NCBI GenBank assembly: GCA_028868375.1
Contig: JAGWUP010000013.1
Span: 31,755 to 95,754, forward strand
Source: Elusimicrobiota bacterium
GTDB lineage: Bacteria; Elusimicrobiota; Elusimicrobia; UBA1565; UBA9628
Direction: 5' to 3'
DNA length: 64,000 nucleotides
Shown: positions 17,864 through 25,432 of the stretch, piece after piece
How positions within the stretch are numbered: the stretch's first letter is position 1
How the letters are laid out: the number at the start of each line of letters is the position of its first letter
Position numbers and translations under genes: made by a program
Notes under the pieces: model-generated
Seen by the model: only the letters and a program-made list of their open reading frames with translations
Told to the model about the DNA's origin: nothing
The model's database searches: none

Positions 17864-19402
17864 GGCCAGGCCCAGGTAGAGCGCCCCGTAGGCCGGCACG
17901 ATGAGGACGCCTTTGGCGATCGGCCCGGCCGCCGGCAAGGCTTTCTCCAGCGCCAGGGCCGCCGCCGCCGCCAATAGCGCCGAGGCCCAGTGCCGGGCCA
18001 ATGCCGGCAGTCCGGCGTGGAAGGCTCCCAGCCGGCGCGCCAGGGCGCGGCGGATCAACACGAACTCCAGCCAGCCGGCCAGCCCGGCGGAGGCCGTCAG
18101 GCAGGCCGCCGCCGTCATCACGGAGAGCCCCAGGCGCGCGCGCAGGGGAAAGACCGCCAGGTAGCCGAAGAAGGCGGTCAGCGCCACCCGCACGCCGGCG
18201 ATGGCCGCGGGGGTGCGGGTGTCCTCGAAGGCCCAGAGGGCCGAGACGCAGAGGCGAGACTGCGTCGTGGCCAAAAGCCCCACCGTGAAGCCGATCAGGA
18301 TGATCCAGACGAAATAGGCGTCCGAGCGGCCGAAGTGCCCGGTCTCAAAGAGCGCCGCGGCGATGACGCCGCCCAGCAGCACGAAGGCCACCGAGGAGGG
18401 CACGATCAGGAAGGAGACGCGGCGCAGGCCGGTGACGAGCCGCTCGCGGATCATGCCCTCGCGCTCTTGCGGCGAGCCGACGGCGCGGGACATCTCGGTC
18501 AGTTCCGCCGAGGAGATCGACATGCCGAAGAGGGAGACCGGCAGGGTGTAGAGCATCTGGGCGTAGGCCATGGCGGCGATCGCCTGCGGCCCCAGGAAGC
18601 TGGCCAGCACCTGGTCGATGTAGCCGCTCAACTGCACCACCCCGCGCGCCAAAAGCGCCGGGAAAAACCCCCGCAGGATGGCGCGGACCGGGGCCAGGGT
18701 GTGCTCCAAGGACAGGCGCAGGCCGCCGTTGAGCCGCCAGGCCCCCGGCACCTGCGAGCCCAACTGCAGGGCCGCGCCGACGACGGTGGCCCAGGCCAGC
18801 ACGACGGCCAGCTTCTCCTGGCCCGGCCGGGTGGAGGCCAGGCGGGCGCCGAAGCCCAGCAGCGCGACGATGATGGCCAGGTTCCAGAGCACCGGCGCCA
18901 CGTAGGACAGGAAGAACTTGCGGTGGCTGTTGAGAACGCCCAGGCACCAGGCCGAGAGCACCAACAGGCCCATGCCGGGGAACATGATCGCCACCAGGCG
19001 GATCGTCAGCTCGCGGACCTCTCCGGAGAAGCCCGGCGCCACCAGGGTGACCAGGGGACGGCTGAAGGCCACCCCCAGGAGGGTCAGGGCGGCGACCAAT
19101 AGCGAGAGCAGCGACAGCACCGCCCCGGCGGCGCGCCCGGCCTCCTCCTCCCGGCCCTCGGCCAGCAAGCGCGCGTAGACGGGGACCAGGGAGGCCGAGA
19201 GCACCCCCGTGCCGAAGAGGTTTTGCAGCATGTTCGGCACGCGCAGGGCGGCCATGAAGGCGCCGGCGGCCTCGGAGCTTCCCAGGTAATAGGCGAAGAC
19301 TCGCTGGCGGATCAGCCCGGAGAGGCGCGAGAGCAGGATGCCCGCGCCGATCGCCACGGCCGCGGCCGGCCGGCGCGCCGGCGCGGAGGGCTGTTTGCGC
19401 AT
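17780..19402 (-). CDS. murJ: Lipid II flippase MurJ
   Basis: 540 residues with about 14 hydrophobic segments. The N-terminus carries the MurJ/MviN signature: AVAIGAGILLSRLSGLIRQR and FMAALRVPNMLQNLFGTGVL, with the conserved Arg residues and the following SLVPVYARLLAEGREEEAGR. It flips lipid II across the inner membrane for peptidoglycan synthesis. The ATG is chosen over an upstream TTG because TACGAT lies 6 nt before it. The C-terminus overlaps the convergent exported-protein gene by 84 bp. Confidence 0.95.
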   Translation of the reverse strand: MRKQPSAPARRPAAAVAIGAGILLSRLSGLIRQRVFAYYLGSSEAAGAFMAALRVPNMLQNLFGTGVLSASLVPVYARLLAEGREEEAGRAAGAVLSLLSLLVAALTLLGVAFSRPLVTLVAPGFSGEVRELTIRLVAIMFPGMGLLVLSAWCLGVLNSHRKFFLSYVAPVLWNLAIIVALLGFGARLASTRPGQEKLAVVLAWATVVGAALQLGSQVPGAWRLNGGLRLSLEHTLAPVRAILRGFFPALLARGVVQLSGYIDQVLASFLGPQAIAAMAYAQMLYTLPVSLFGMSISSAELTEMSRAVGSPQEREGMIRERLVTGLRRVSFLIVPSSVAFVLLGGVIAAALFETGHFGRSDAYFVWIILIGFTVGLLATTQSRLCVSALWAFEDTRTPAAIAGVRVALTAFFGYLAVFPLRARLGLSVMTAAACLTASAGLAGWLEFVLIRRALARRLGAFHAGLPALARHWASALLAAAAALALEKALPAAGPIAKGVLIVPAYGALYLGLALMLGVPEARGALNRLRAQLDAFRTPRH

Positions 19403-19408
19403 CGCGCC

Positions 19409-19414
19409 ATCGTA
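19409..19414 (-). promoter_or_regulatory. -10 box TACGAT, leaderless start of murJ
   Basis: TACGAT then GGCGCG (6 nt) then ATG at 19402 on the minus strand. Confidence 0.5.
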
Positions 19415-19458
19415 CAAAATTGCCCCGTTCCGACGTGGAGTTTCGCGCGTGGGAGTGT

Positions 19459-19464
19459 TATACT
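19459..19464 (+). promoter_or_regulatory. Extended -10 (TGT-TATACT), leaderless start of HNH gene
   Basis: TATACT preceded by TGT makes an extended -10; 6 nt (AAAGCG) separate it from the ATG at 19471. One of the clearest leaderless promoters here. Confidence 0.65.
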
Positions 19465-19470
19465 AAAGCG

Positions 19471-20070
19471 ATGTCCCACGTGCTGATCCTCAACAGCAAC
19501 ATGTACGCCATCCAGGTCGCTCCCTGGGAGCGGGCCCTGACCCTGCTCTATCTCGACCGCGCCCAGGTGGTCGACGAGGAGTACCGCACCTACGATTTTC
19601 GAGACTGGATCGACCTGTCACGGGAGATGGAGCGGCATCCGGCGGGCTTCATCCACACCCCCTATTTCAAGCTGGCGATTCCCGAGGTCATCGCCCTGAG
19701 GTTCTTCGACCGGGTGCCCCAGCAGGCCGTGCCCTTCACGCGCCGCAACATCTACCACCATTACGGCTACCGCTGCTGCTACTGCTCCCGGAGGTTTCCC
19801 ACCGCGGAGCTCAATCTCGACCACGTCGTCCCGCGCTCGCGCGGCGGCTTGACGGATTGGACCAACATCGTCACCTCCTGCATCCCCTGCAACTTGCGCA
19901 AGGGAGACCGCCTGCCCAAGGAGGCGGGCATGAAGCTGGCCATCCCCCTGTCGCTGCCGAGGCGGCGCTCCGGCCTGGCGCTGATGGCCCGCTGCCCCGT
20001 TCCGATGCGCCGCTCCTGGCAGCGCTTCGTCGACAACGTCTACTGGGACAGCGCGCTGGAGGAAAACTGA
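19471..20070 (+). CDS. HNH endonuclease
   Basis: 199 residues. Residues about 95-150 form an HNH domain: two zinc pairs, CCYCSRRF and CIPCNLRKGDR, flank the catalytic block LNLDHVVPRSRGGLTDWTN. This arrangement (C-x2-C, DHVxPxSxGG, N, C-x2-C-N) is the HNH_5 type common in standalone nucleases next to unrelated genes. The N-terminal 90 residues (HVLILNSNMYAIQVAPWERA) match the conserved part of these proteins. Its stop overlaps the phosphoesterase start (TGATG). DNA target unknown. Confidence 0.9.
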   Translation: MSHVLILNSNMYAIQVAPWERALTLLYLDRAQVVDEEYRTYDFRDWIDLSREMERHPAGFIHTPYFKLAIPEVIALRFFDRVPQQAVPFTRRNIYHHYGYRCCYCSRRFPTAELNLDHVVPRSRGGLTDWTNIVTSCIPCNLRKGDRLPKEAGMKLAIPLSLPRRRSGLALMARCPVPMRRSWQRFVDNVYWDSALEEN

Positions 20071-20969
20071 TGCTGCGCCGCCGCGATCCACTGCCCCGGC
20101 TGCCGGAGCATCTGGGCCTGCTGGCCCGGCCCTGGGGGCTTGACTCCCAGCTTTCCCGCTTGAGCGGCCGCAAGCGCCTGGCCGGGGAGGACTTCGCCTT
20201 CGCGGTGCTGGGCGACGCCGAGCCGGGCCGCTTCTGGCTGTGGCGCAAGCTGTTCAACCGCCCGGGGGTGTTCCGCGAGCAGCTCTCGGCGATCCAGCGC
20301 CACCCCGTCGATTTCACCGTGCAACTGGGCGACATGGTCAGCCGCGGGCTGCCGCGCCACTACGAGCGCTTCTTTAGGGAGCTGCACGGCGTCGGCGTCG
20401 AGAAGCCCTACCTGACCGTCTGCGGAAACCATGACCGCTCCAACCCCCACGGCGGCTCCCACTCGGCGGCCTATCGCGCCCTCTTGGGCCGCAGCAACTA
20501 CCATTTCGACCACGGCGGGGTGCGCTTCGTCGTCCTCGATTCCAGCCGCGCGCGCGTGACGCGGCTGCAGTTGAAATGGCTGTCCCTGGTCTTCGACACC
20601 GGCCTGCGCAAGGTGGTCTTCACGCACATGCCCCCCGCTCTGCTCCGCCTGTGGGGCGGCGGGGCCACGGGGCGGCGCATGGGAGGCTTCCGCCGCAACG
20701 CGGAGGCGTTCACTAATTTGGCGGCGCAGGCCCGCGTCGAGCGCGTCTACATGGGGCATGTCCACTGCTTCGGCGTCCAGGACTACAAGGGCGTCCGCTA
20801 CGTTCTTTCCGGGGGCGGCGGCTCGCCGCTGTTTCCCTGCGGCTCCGCCGACAAGTTCCACCACTACCTCACCGTCTCGGTGACCGCCCAAGGATTGCGC
20901 GAGCGCGTGCATTCCCTGGACGGCTCCTCCTTCGAGATCCCGGCCGGCAAGGTCGTCCTGCCGTCCTAG
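20070..20969 (+). CDS. Calcineurin-like metallophosphoesterase
   Basis: 299 residues with the five metal-binding motifs in order: GDAE, QLGDMVSRG, CGNHDRS, VFTHMPP and MGHVHCFG. The family hydrolyses phosphomono- or diesters with two divalent metals; the substrate cannot be read from sequence. No signal peptide. Translation is coupled to the HNH gene (TGATG, with GGAGG just upstream). Its stop codon lies at the foot of a GCCGGC hairpin. Confidence 0.9.
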   Translation: MLRRRDPLPRLPEHLGLLARPWGLDSQLSRLSGRKRLAGEDFAFAVLGDAEPGRFWLWRKLFNRPGVFREQLSAIQRHPVDFTVQLGDMVSRGLPRHYERFFRELHGVGVEKPYLTVCGNHDRSNPHGGSHSAAYRALLGRSNYHFDHGGVRFVVLDSSRARVTRLQLKWLSLVFDTGLRKVVFTHMPPALLRLWGGGATGRRMGGFRRNAEAFTNLAAQARVERVYMGHVHCFGVQDYKGVRYVLSGGGGSPLFPCGSADKFHHYLTVSVTAQGLRERVHSLDGSSFEIPAGKVVLPS

Positions 20970-20984
20970 CCGGCGCCAGCCGGC
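20969..20984 (+). terminator. GC-rich hairpin beginning in the stop codon
   Basis: GCCGGC-GCCA-GCCGGC starts at the last base of the phosphoesterase stop codon. There is no T tract. The same layout is seen at 34654, 42636 and 44854. Confidence 0.45.
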
Positions 20985-21009
20985 CTGCGGGAATCGGCGC
21001 GCGGCCCGG

Positions 21010-22056
21010 CTAGCGCGCGGCGATTTTAGGCCCGCGCCGGCTCCAGTCCCGCGCGGGGCGAGTGGACAGCAGGAGGTGGTCGCTGTCGAGGTCGATGAAG
21101 TCGAAGGCCTGCGTGCCCAGCGCCAGGGCGACGCTGGCGGACAGCCCCGCGGCCGTCTCGGCCATGCAGCCGATCATCAGCTTGAGCCCGGCCGCGCGCG
21201 CCACCGCGATGATGGAGAGGGAGCGCAGCAGCCCAGACTTGGCCGCCTTGACGTTGATGGCCCCGCAGGCGCCCAGCTCGGCCGCGCGCACGGCGTCCTC
21301 TGGGCTGGAAACGCTCTCGTCGAGGGCGATGGGCACGGGGCAGCGGCGCGAGAGGGCCGGCAGCGGCCGCCACTGGCCCTTGGCCAGGGGCTGCTCGAGC
21401 AGCTCCACCGGGCCGTCCCTAAGGCAAGCCTCGACCAGGCGCAGGGCTCCGGTGGGCGTCAGGCCTTGGTTTCCGTCAAGCCGGATGCGCGCACCCGGCC
21501 GGGCGCGGCGCACCAAGCGCACGCGCTCCAGGTCGTCTTGAAGGCGTCCCCCCACCTTCACCTTGAAGATGCAGAAGCCCTCGGCGGCCGAGCGCCTCGC
21601 GGCCTCCATCGTTTCCTTCGGGCCGCAGGCGGAGATCGTGATGTCGCTCTCCAGCTCCAGCCCGCCCCCGCCGATTCCCCCGCCGAAAAGCGCGCGCAGG
21701 GGCAGGCCCCGGCTGCGGGCGCAGGCCGACAGCAGGGCCGCCTCGAAGGCCGCCGCCGCGGGATTGGCGCCCTCAAGCCTGCGCCAGATCTCTTCGATGA
21801 GCAGGCCGGGACAGGAGGCGTTGCGGCCGCGCGCCCAGGCCGCGGCGCCATGGAGTGCTTTCGCAAGGGCGCCTTGGGAGAGATGCTTGAGCGCCAGGGA
21901 GGCGGAGGCCTCGCCGTAGCCGGCCGCGCCGTCCGAGAGCGTGAGGATGACCCCGACGTTGGGCGAGACCGTCTTTCGCCCCAAGGCGGTGACGAAGGGG
22001 CGCTTGAGGACGGCCGTGAACGGCTCGACGCGCACGCTTTTGATCGTCGGCGCCAT
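21010..22056 (-). CDS. Dipeptide epimerase (L-Ala-D/L-Glu epimerase-like, enolase superfamily)
   Basis: 348 residues. The capping domain comes first (VEPFTAVLKRPFVTALGRKT), then the barrel with all muconate-lactonizing subgroup residues: the KxK acid/base pair in FKVKVGG, metal ligands in IRLDGNQGL, LLEQPLAKGQ and IALDESVSS, and the second Lys in INVKAAKSG. These enzymes epimerise murein-derived dipeptides for recycling. The ATG at 22056 is chosen because TATAGT lies 5 nt upstream; a TTG six bases earlier overlaps that box. Divergent from a small membrane protein gene. Confidence 0.9.
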   Translation of the reverse strand: MAPTIKSVRVEPFTAVLKRPFVTALGRKTVSPNVGVILTLSDGAAGYGEASASLALKHLSQGALAKALHGAAAWARGRNASCPGLLIEEIWRRLEGANPAAAAFEAALLSACARSRGLPLRALFGGGIGGGGLELESDITISACGPKETMEAARRSAAEGFCIFKVKVGGRLQDDLERVRLVRRARPGARIRLDGNQGLTPTGALRLVEACLRDGPVELLEQPLAKGQWRPLPALSRRCPVPIALDESVSSPEDAVRAAELGACGAINVKAAKSGLLRSLSIIAVARAAGLKLMIGCMAETAAGLSASVALALGTQAFDFIDLDSDHLLLSTRPARDWSRRGPKIAAR

Positions 22057-22061
22057 GCGCA

Positions 22062-22067
22062 ACTATA
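22062..22067 (-). promoter_or_regulatory. -10 box TATAGT, leaderless start of epimerase
   Basis: TATAGT on the minus strand, 5 nt (TGCGC) before the ATG at 22056. Back to back with the plus-strand TATAAT at 22078. Confidence 0.55.
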
Positions 22068-22077
22068 ACAAAGAGGG

Positions 22078-22083
22078 TATAAT
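22078..22083 (+). promoter_or_regulatory. -10 box TATAAT of small-protein operon
   Basis: Consensus TATAAT, 7 nt before the ATG of a 16-codon leader ORF at 22091. Confidence 0.6.
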
Positions 22084-22090
22084 TCGAGCC

Positions 22091-22141
22091 ATGAGCGCGC
22101 GCCGCTTCGCACCTCGGGGGTTGGGCCCGGATGGCCGCTGA
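22091..22141 (+). CDS. Possible 16-residue leader peptide
   Basis: ATG 7 nt after a consensus -10, sequence MSARRFAPRGLGPDGR, stop TGA overlapping the start region of the next gene. Four Arg in 16 residues. It may simply load ribosomes that reinitiate at 22131, or regulate it. There is no direct evidence that it is translated. Confidence 0.35.
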   Translation: MSARRFAPRGLGPDGR

Positions 22142-22352
22142 CTCCGGCTTGGCCGGCCTGGGGCTGGGCGCCGCCTCCGCCGCGCCCGCCGCCTTCCACA
22201 TGACCACCGGCGTCATTTGGAAGACCCTGGGCAGCCTGGTGCTCAGCGTGCTCGGGATGTACTACCTCAACCGCGGCCGCAAGGAAAGCGACCTCGGCGC
22301 CATGCTCAAAGGCGCCGTCCTCATCCTGCTCTCCTTCTTCCTCTTCTTTTGA
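22131..22352 (+). CDS. Small two-helix membrane protein, unknown function
   Basis: 73 residues: two hydrophobic segments (VIWKTLGSLVLSVLGMYYL and MLKGAVLILLSFFLFF) joined by a charged loop NRGRKESDLGA. An N-terminal Ala/Gly-rich stretch precedes them. Not recognised; the size and hairpin topology fit small inner-membrane proteins. The ATG lies within the 3' part of the 16-codon leader, suggesting coupled reinitiation. The 3' end runs directly into a 29-bp repeat. Confidence 0.65.
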   Translation: MAADSGLAGLGLGAASAAPAAFHMTTGVIWKTLGSLVLSVLGMYYLNRGRKESDLGAMLKGAVLILLSFFLFF

Positions 22353-22379
22353 AACGTAGGGTCAGGCCTTATTTTTCAG
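22351..22379 (+). repeat. 29-bp REP-like repeat, inverted partner at 31246
   Basis: Begins GAAACGTAGGGTCAGGCC and ends TTATTTTTCAG. Its reverse complement recurs at 31246-31274 with one mismatch. Motifs of the GGGTCAGGCC type are often seen beside REP-associated (Y1) transposases, but none is present here. Confidence 0.75.
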
Positions 22380-22401
22380 TGAGCCCTGATTAGAAAAACC
22401 C

Positions 22402-22473
22402 TGCCCCCGCGGGGAATCGAACCTCGATCGACCGCTTAGAAGGCGGTTGCTCTATCCATTGAGCTACGGGGGC
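22402..22473 (-). tRNA. tRNA-Arg (UCU)
   Basis: 72-nt cloverleaf on the minus strand: acceptor stem GCCCCCG/CGGGGGC, D arm GCTC-AATGGATA-GAGC, anticodon stem ACCGC/GCGGT with loop CTTCTAA (anticodon TCT), 4-nt variable loop, T loop TTCGAAT, discriminator A. CCA is not encoded. The T stem CGAGG/CCCCG contains one A-C mismatch, unusual for a functional tRNA. Its 5' 33 nt are duplicated twice just upstream. Confidence 0.93.
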
Positions 22474-22688
22474 GTGTCGAGATTGTAGCAAGCAACCGCC
22501 TTCTAAGTATGAAGGGAGATGAGTGAGCGCAGCGAACTCAGGCGGTTGCTCTATCCATTGAGCTACGGGGGCGTGTCGAGATTGTAGCAAGCAACCGCCT
22601 TCTAAGTATGAAGGAGATGAGCGAGCGCAGCGAACTCAGGCGGTTGCTCTATCCATTGAGCTACGGGGGCGCGGTGAGCTCAGGCGGT
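22474..22688 (-). repeat. Tandem ~98-bp array carrying copies of the tRNA-Arg 5' half
   Basis: The first 33 nt of the tRNA (22441-22473) recur exactly at 22540-22572 and 22638-22670, giving periods of 99 and 98 bp. Each linker holds CGTGTCGAGATTGTAGCAAG, an inverted copy of the anticodon-arm segment (GCAACCGCCTTCTAAG on the plus strand) and GAGCGAGCGCAGCGAACTC or a one-base variant. A last fragment (22676-22688) abuts the stop codon of the AAA+ gene. The truncated copies lack the anticodon loop and 3' half and cannot be tRNAs. Confidence 0.9.
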
Positions 22689-25061
22689 CTAGAGCTGGGG
22701 ATTGTCCCGGACGCGATCCGTGACGAAGCCGATGTCTTCCGGAGCGGACGTTCGAGCGGCGGCACGACGAAAGACCTGCTCTTCTTCCCGTTGGCGCTTC
22801 CTATGGGCCAGCACCGTCCTAAAATGCTCCATGGTCACGGGAGCAATCCCCTCCTCGTCCAAGGACGCGCTCTCGGCCGCCAGGACCAGCATCTCGTTTC
22901 TGATCGCCTCCAGATCGGAGATGACGAGCCCCTTCGTCGCGCGAGCCATTTCGTCGAGATCGAGCTCGCCGGAGCCGTTCACCGAGGCGAAGACGCGCGC
23001 CAGGAATTCGCGTCGCTCTTCGAGGGACGGCGATTGCCAGAAGATCCGCAGGTCGAAGCGCAGCCCACGCGTCAGCGCAGGGTCGAATTTTTCGGTGTTC
23101 GACGTCGCGTAGACCGCGATGCCCTCGTTGGACTTGCCCGATCCTGAAATCTCCTGAAGGAGCGCGTGGAGGACGGTGGGAGCGAGGCGCCCGGCGTCTC
23201 GATGGGTGACCCCCAAGAGGTCGATGTCCTCGATGATGATGAGAGAGGGGCGCAGCGCGCGCGCGGCGCCGAAGATCGCGGTCACGGACGAGGCGTCCGT
23301 CAGGGATCGGGCGTCGAGCAGGATGATCGTCGCCTTGCCGCGCAACTGGGAGATCAGAACTTTCGAGGAGAAGGATTTCCCGCTTCCGGGAGGGCCGATG
23401 CTCAAGAGGAAGCGCCCCGCGCGCAAACCTGCTTTTTTTAGCTGCGCGCGGTGGCTAAAGAAGGCCGGGATCGCGCGCAAAGCCTCTTTGATCGGCGGGC
23501 TGGCCACGAGATCGTCGAACGTCAGGCGTCCGGCGTCGGCGCTCTTGTCGAATTGGAAGGTTCCGGAGCGAGGGGAGAAGCGCAGAACCTGGTTGCGGTA
23601 GGGATTGCGTTTCTTGGCCCATTCTTCCATCCGGGCGAAGAATTGCTTGGCGTATTCTTCCTGTCCGGCGGGGACGTGGACCCGAAGGCCGATGCCGCCC
23701 GTCAATGATGTGAACAATTCGACGGCCAAGCGATGCCCATCTTTGTCCGTGATGAACTGTATCCCGTCGGTCAGCAAGCGCGCGCGGCGCGGATGGGAAG
23801 CGTCTCCATATGAAAGAACCGCGTAATTCGGCGAGGCTGCGTCCTCGATGCCGGCCGCGTTGTTTTCGAAACGGAGGGGTTCCCTGACCGAGGCGTAGTC
23901 TTTCGCGATCACGGCCCGCACGGCCATCGGTTTGAGCAGCGGGAATTCCTCGTGGAACGACCTGCTGAGGGAAGCCTGCCGCTGGGGCATGCTGCCCAGC
24001 CAAAACGCCAACGCGGACGAGCGCTTGACCCAAGGAGAAATGTCCAGAAGCGACGTGACCCGTTTTTCGAGATCGGCGGCGCTGACGGCTAAAACGCCGG
24101 GATCGCCGATTTGCATGACGTGATTGCGGACATAGGGCAGCACGATATCGATGATTTGAAGCAGCTTGCGAACGAGCATGGCTTGCTCGGTGGAGGTCGA
24201 CGGAGGAAAGTCTCCCAGGCCTTGCAGGAGGCTGTTGAATTCATAGTGGGTGGTGACCCCTGGGACTCGCGCCGCCAGGATGTGCAGACGCAAGGCTGCA
24301 AGGAAGAAGTGCTTAAGACGCGCGGCGGCCTGGGTATGAGCGCTCGCTTGAGCAGTATGCTCTAGCTCTTCGCCGCCAGGGCCTGGCTGTCCTTCAAGCC
24401 AGCGTTCTCGGTAGGTGGGCTCGAATTTCGACGCGGCGACCATATGGCGCAAGGCATCTGTCAGCGCCCGGGATTGAGCGGGAGAAAGGCCAGCCGCCAG
24501 ATGTCCATAGCCGCGTCCTCCCGAAAGCATGATATCAAACGGAAGACCGTCGGAGGAGGCAGGATCGTGCCGCGTCAGCTCATCGGCCTGCGCCAGCATC
24601 GAGTCCATGATCTCCCCGCTCGCCTTCCTCCATGCTGTTTCGAGCTCGGCTCTGCTTGCCTCGTCCAGATACGCTTGGTAATGGGCGTGTATCTCATCAA
24701 GAAGCAGGAAGCTGGATTCAAGATCCAATTGGCCGCTTTCCGCAATGTCGCGCTCAAGCCTCTGCCTGACGGAGGCTTGCATCATCGTCCACTGCTCCAG
24801 CTTCGACTCGGGCGTCGGAAGAGCCCGCGCCTTTTCGATTTCGCTGTACGGAAAGCAATCGGCGAGGACGGCGGCGGATTGGGGGTTTTCTTCGAGCGTC
24901 CTGAGAAAGGGCTGGGCCGGGGATAGCGGCGTTAAAAACTCTTTGAGCGAGTCCAGGTAGACTTTCGTGGGTCCCTCATAGCGCAGGGCCTCGAAAGTGG
25001 CGATGGCGGAGGCAGAGGAGCCCAACAAGCATAGGAAGAGGAAAATCGAGGCGCGCCGCAT
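22689..25061 (-). CDS. AAA+ ATPase with N-terminal signal peptide
   Basis: 790 residues. The N-terminus MRRASIFLFLCLLGSSASAI is a typical signal sequence or anchor. Residues about 25-500 are helical and unassigned. The AAA+ module is C-terminal: Walker A GPPGSGKSF at about 556, Walker B LIIIEDIDLL near 607, sensor 1 in VYATSNTEKFDPALTRGL, arginine finger in RGLRFDLRIFW, and a helical lid. It resembles the classical AAA clade (Cdc48/BCS1/FtsH-like). If exported it would lack ATP; if anchored by the N-terminus, the ATPase would need a cytoplasmic orientation. Base composition is lower in GC than neighbouring genes, suggesting transfer. Confidence 0.88.
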   Translation of the reverse strand: MRRASIFLFLCLLGSSASAIATFEALRYEGPTKVYLDSLKEFLTPLSPAQPFLRTLEENPQSAAVLADCFPYSEIEKARALPTPESKLEQWTMMQASVRQRLERDIAESGQLDLESSFLLLDEIHAHYQAYLDEASRAELETAWRKASGEIMDSMLAQADELTRHDPASSDGLPFDIMLSGGRGYGHLAAGLSPAQSRALTDALRHMVAASKFEPTYRERWLEGQPGPGGEELEHTAQASAHTQAAARLKHFFLAALRLHILAARVPGVTTHYEFNSLLQGLGDFPPSTSTEQAMLVRKLLQIIDIVLPYVRNHVMQIGDPGVLAVSAADLEKRVTSLLDISPWVKRSSALAFWLGSMPQRQASLSRSFHEEFPLLKPMAVRAVIAKDYASVREPLRFENNAAGIEDAASPNYAVLSYGDASHPRRARLLTDGIQFITDKDGHRLAVELFTSLTGGIGLRVHVPAGQEEYAKQFFARMEEWAKKRNPYRNQVLRFSPRSGTFQFDKSADAGRLTFDDLVASPPIKEALRAIPAFFSHRAQLKKAGLRAGRFLLSIGPPGSGKSFSSKVLISQLRGKATIILLDARSLTDASSVTAIFGAARALRPSLIIIEDIDLLGVTHRDAGRLAPTVLHALLQEISGSGKSNEGIAVYATSNTEKFDPALTRGLRFDLRIFWQSPSLEERREFLARVFASVNGSGELDLDEMARATKGLVISDLEAIRNEMLVLAAESASLDEEGIAPVTMEHFRTVLAHRKRQREEEQVFRRAAARTSAPEDIGFVTDRVRDNPQL

Positions 25062-25432
25062 CGAATATCCATTATGCTTTGCGCCGTAAAGCCGAAGAAG
25101 TGTCTAAGGGCCTATCTTGGCGGAGACAATTGGCCTACCCGCGTTGGGCCGACCCCCGGCGCTAGTTAGCCCCCGAGGCGTGGAGGGTCCCACCAATGGA
25201 AGCGCGCGCCTTGTTCTTCGCATTGTAGTGTATCGCTCGGTTGACCCTGAAAAAGTTCGGACAGGCGTTTTGACGAAGTTCCCTGAGATCGAAGCTCCCC
25301 TTGATGTTGCGCGCTCAGTGGGCTTAGAAGTGAGCTTATAAGGTTTACATGGGTTGTCGGGCCGCGCGAACGCCGGGGGAATTCCCCCGGCGTTTCTTTT
25401 GTGCTGGTGTTTTGTCGCTGTCGCGCCCGGCG
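25062..25432. other. 371-bp stretch without a recognised gene
   Basis: Lower in GC than its surroundings. It holds a 74-codon plus-strand ORF (25117-25341, PALVSPRGVEGPTNGSARLV and onward) with no family resemblance and no evident start signals. A strong terminator follows 28 bp after its stop. A non-coding RNA or a gene remnant is equally possible. I saw no RNase P, tmRNA or SRP RNA motifs. Confidence 0.4.
25369..25401 (+). terminator. Strong rho-independent terminator, plus strand
   Basis: A perfect 26-bp palindrome (AACGCCGGGGGAA and its complement, 25369-25394) followed by TCTTTTG. The T-rich tail is on the plus strand only, so it ends a rightward transcript, although no convincing rightward gene lies upstream. 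Confidence 0.85.

Noticed and set aside
22441..22670. CRISPR array
   Set aside because: Repeats are tRNA 5' halves with a 98-99 bp period and near-identical spacers, only two to three units, no cas genes.
25091..25400. RNase P, tmRNA or SRP RNA
   Set aside because: Length is plausible, but I found none of the conserved core sequences of these RNAs.
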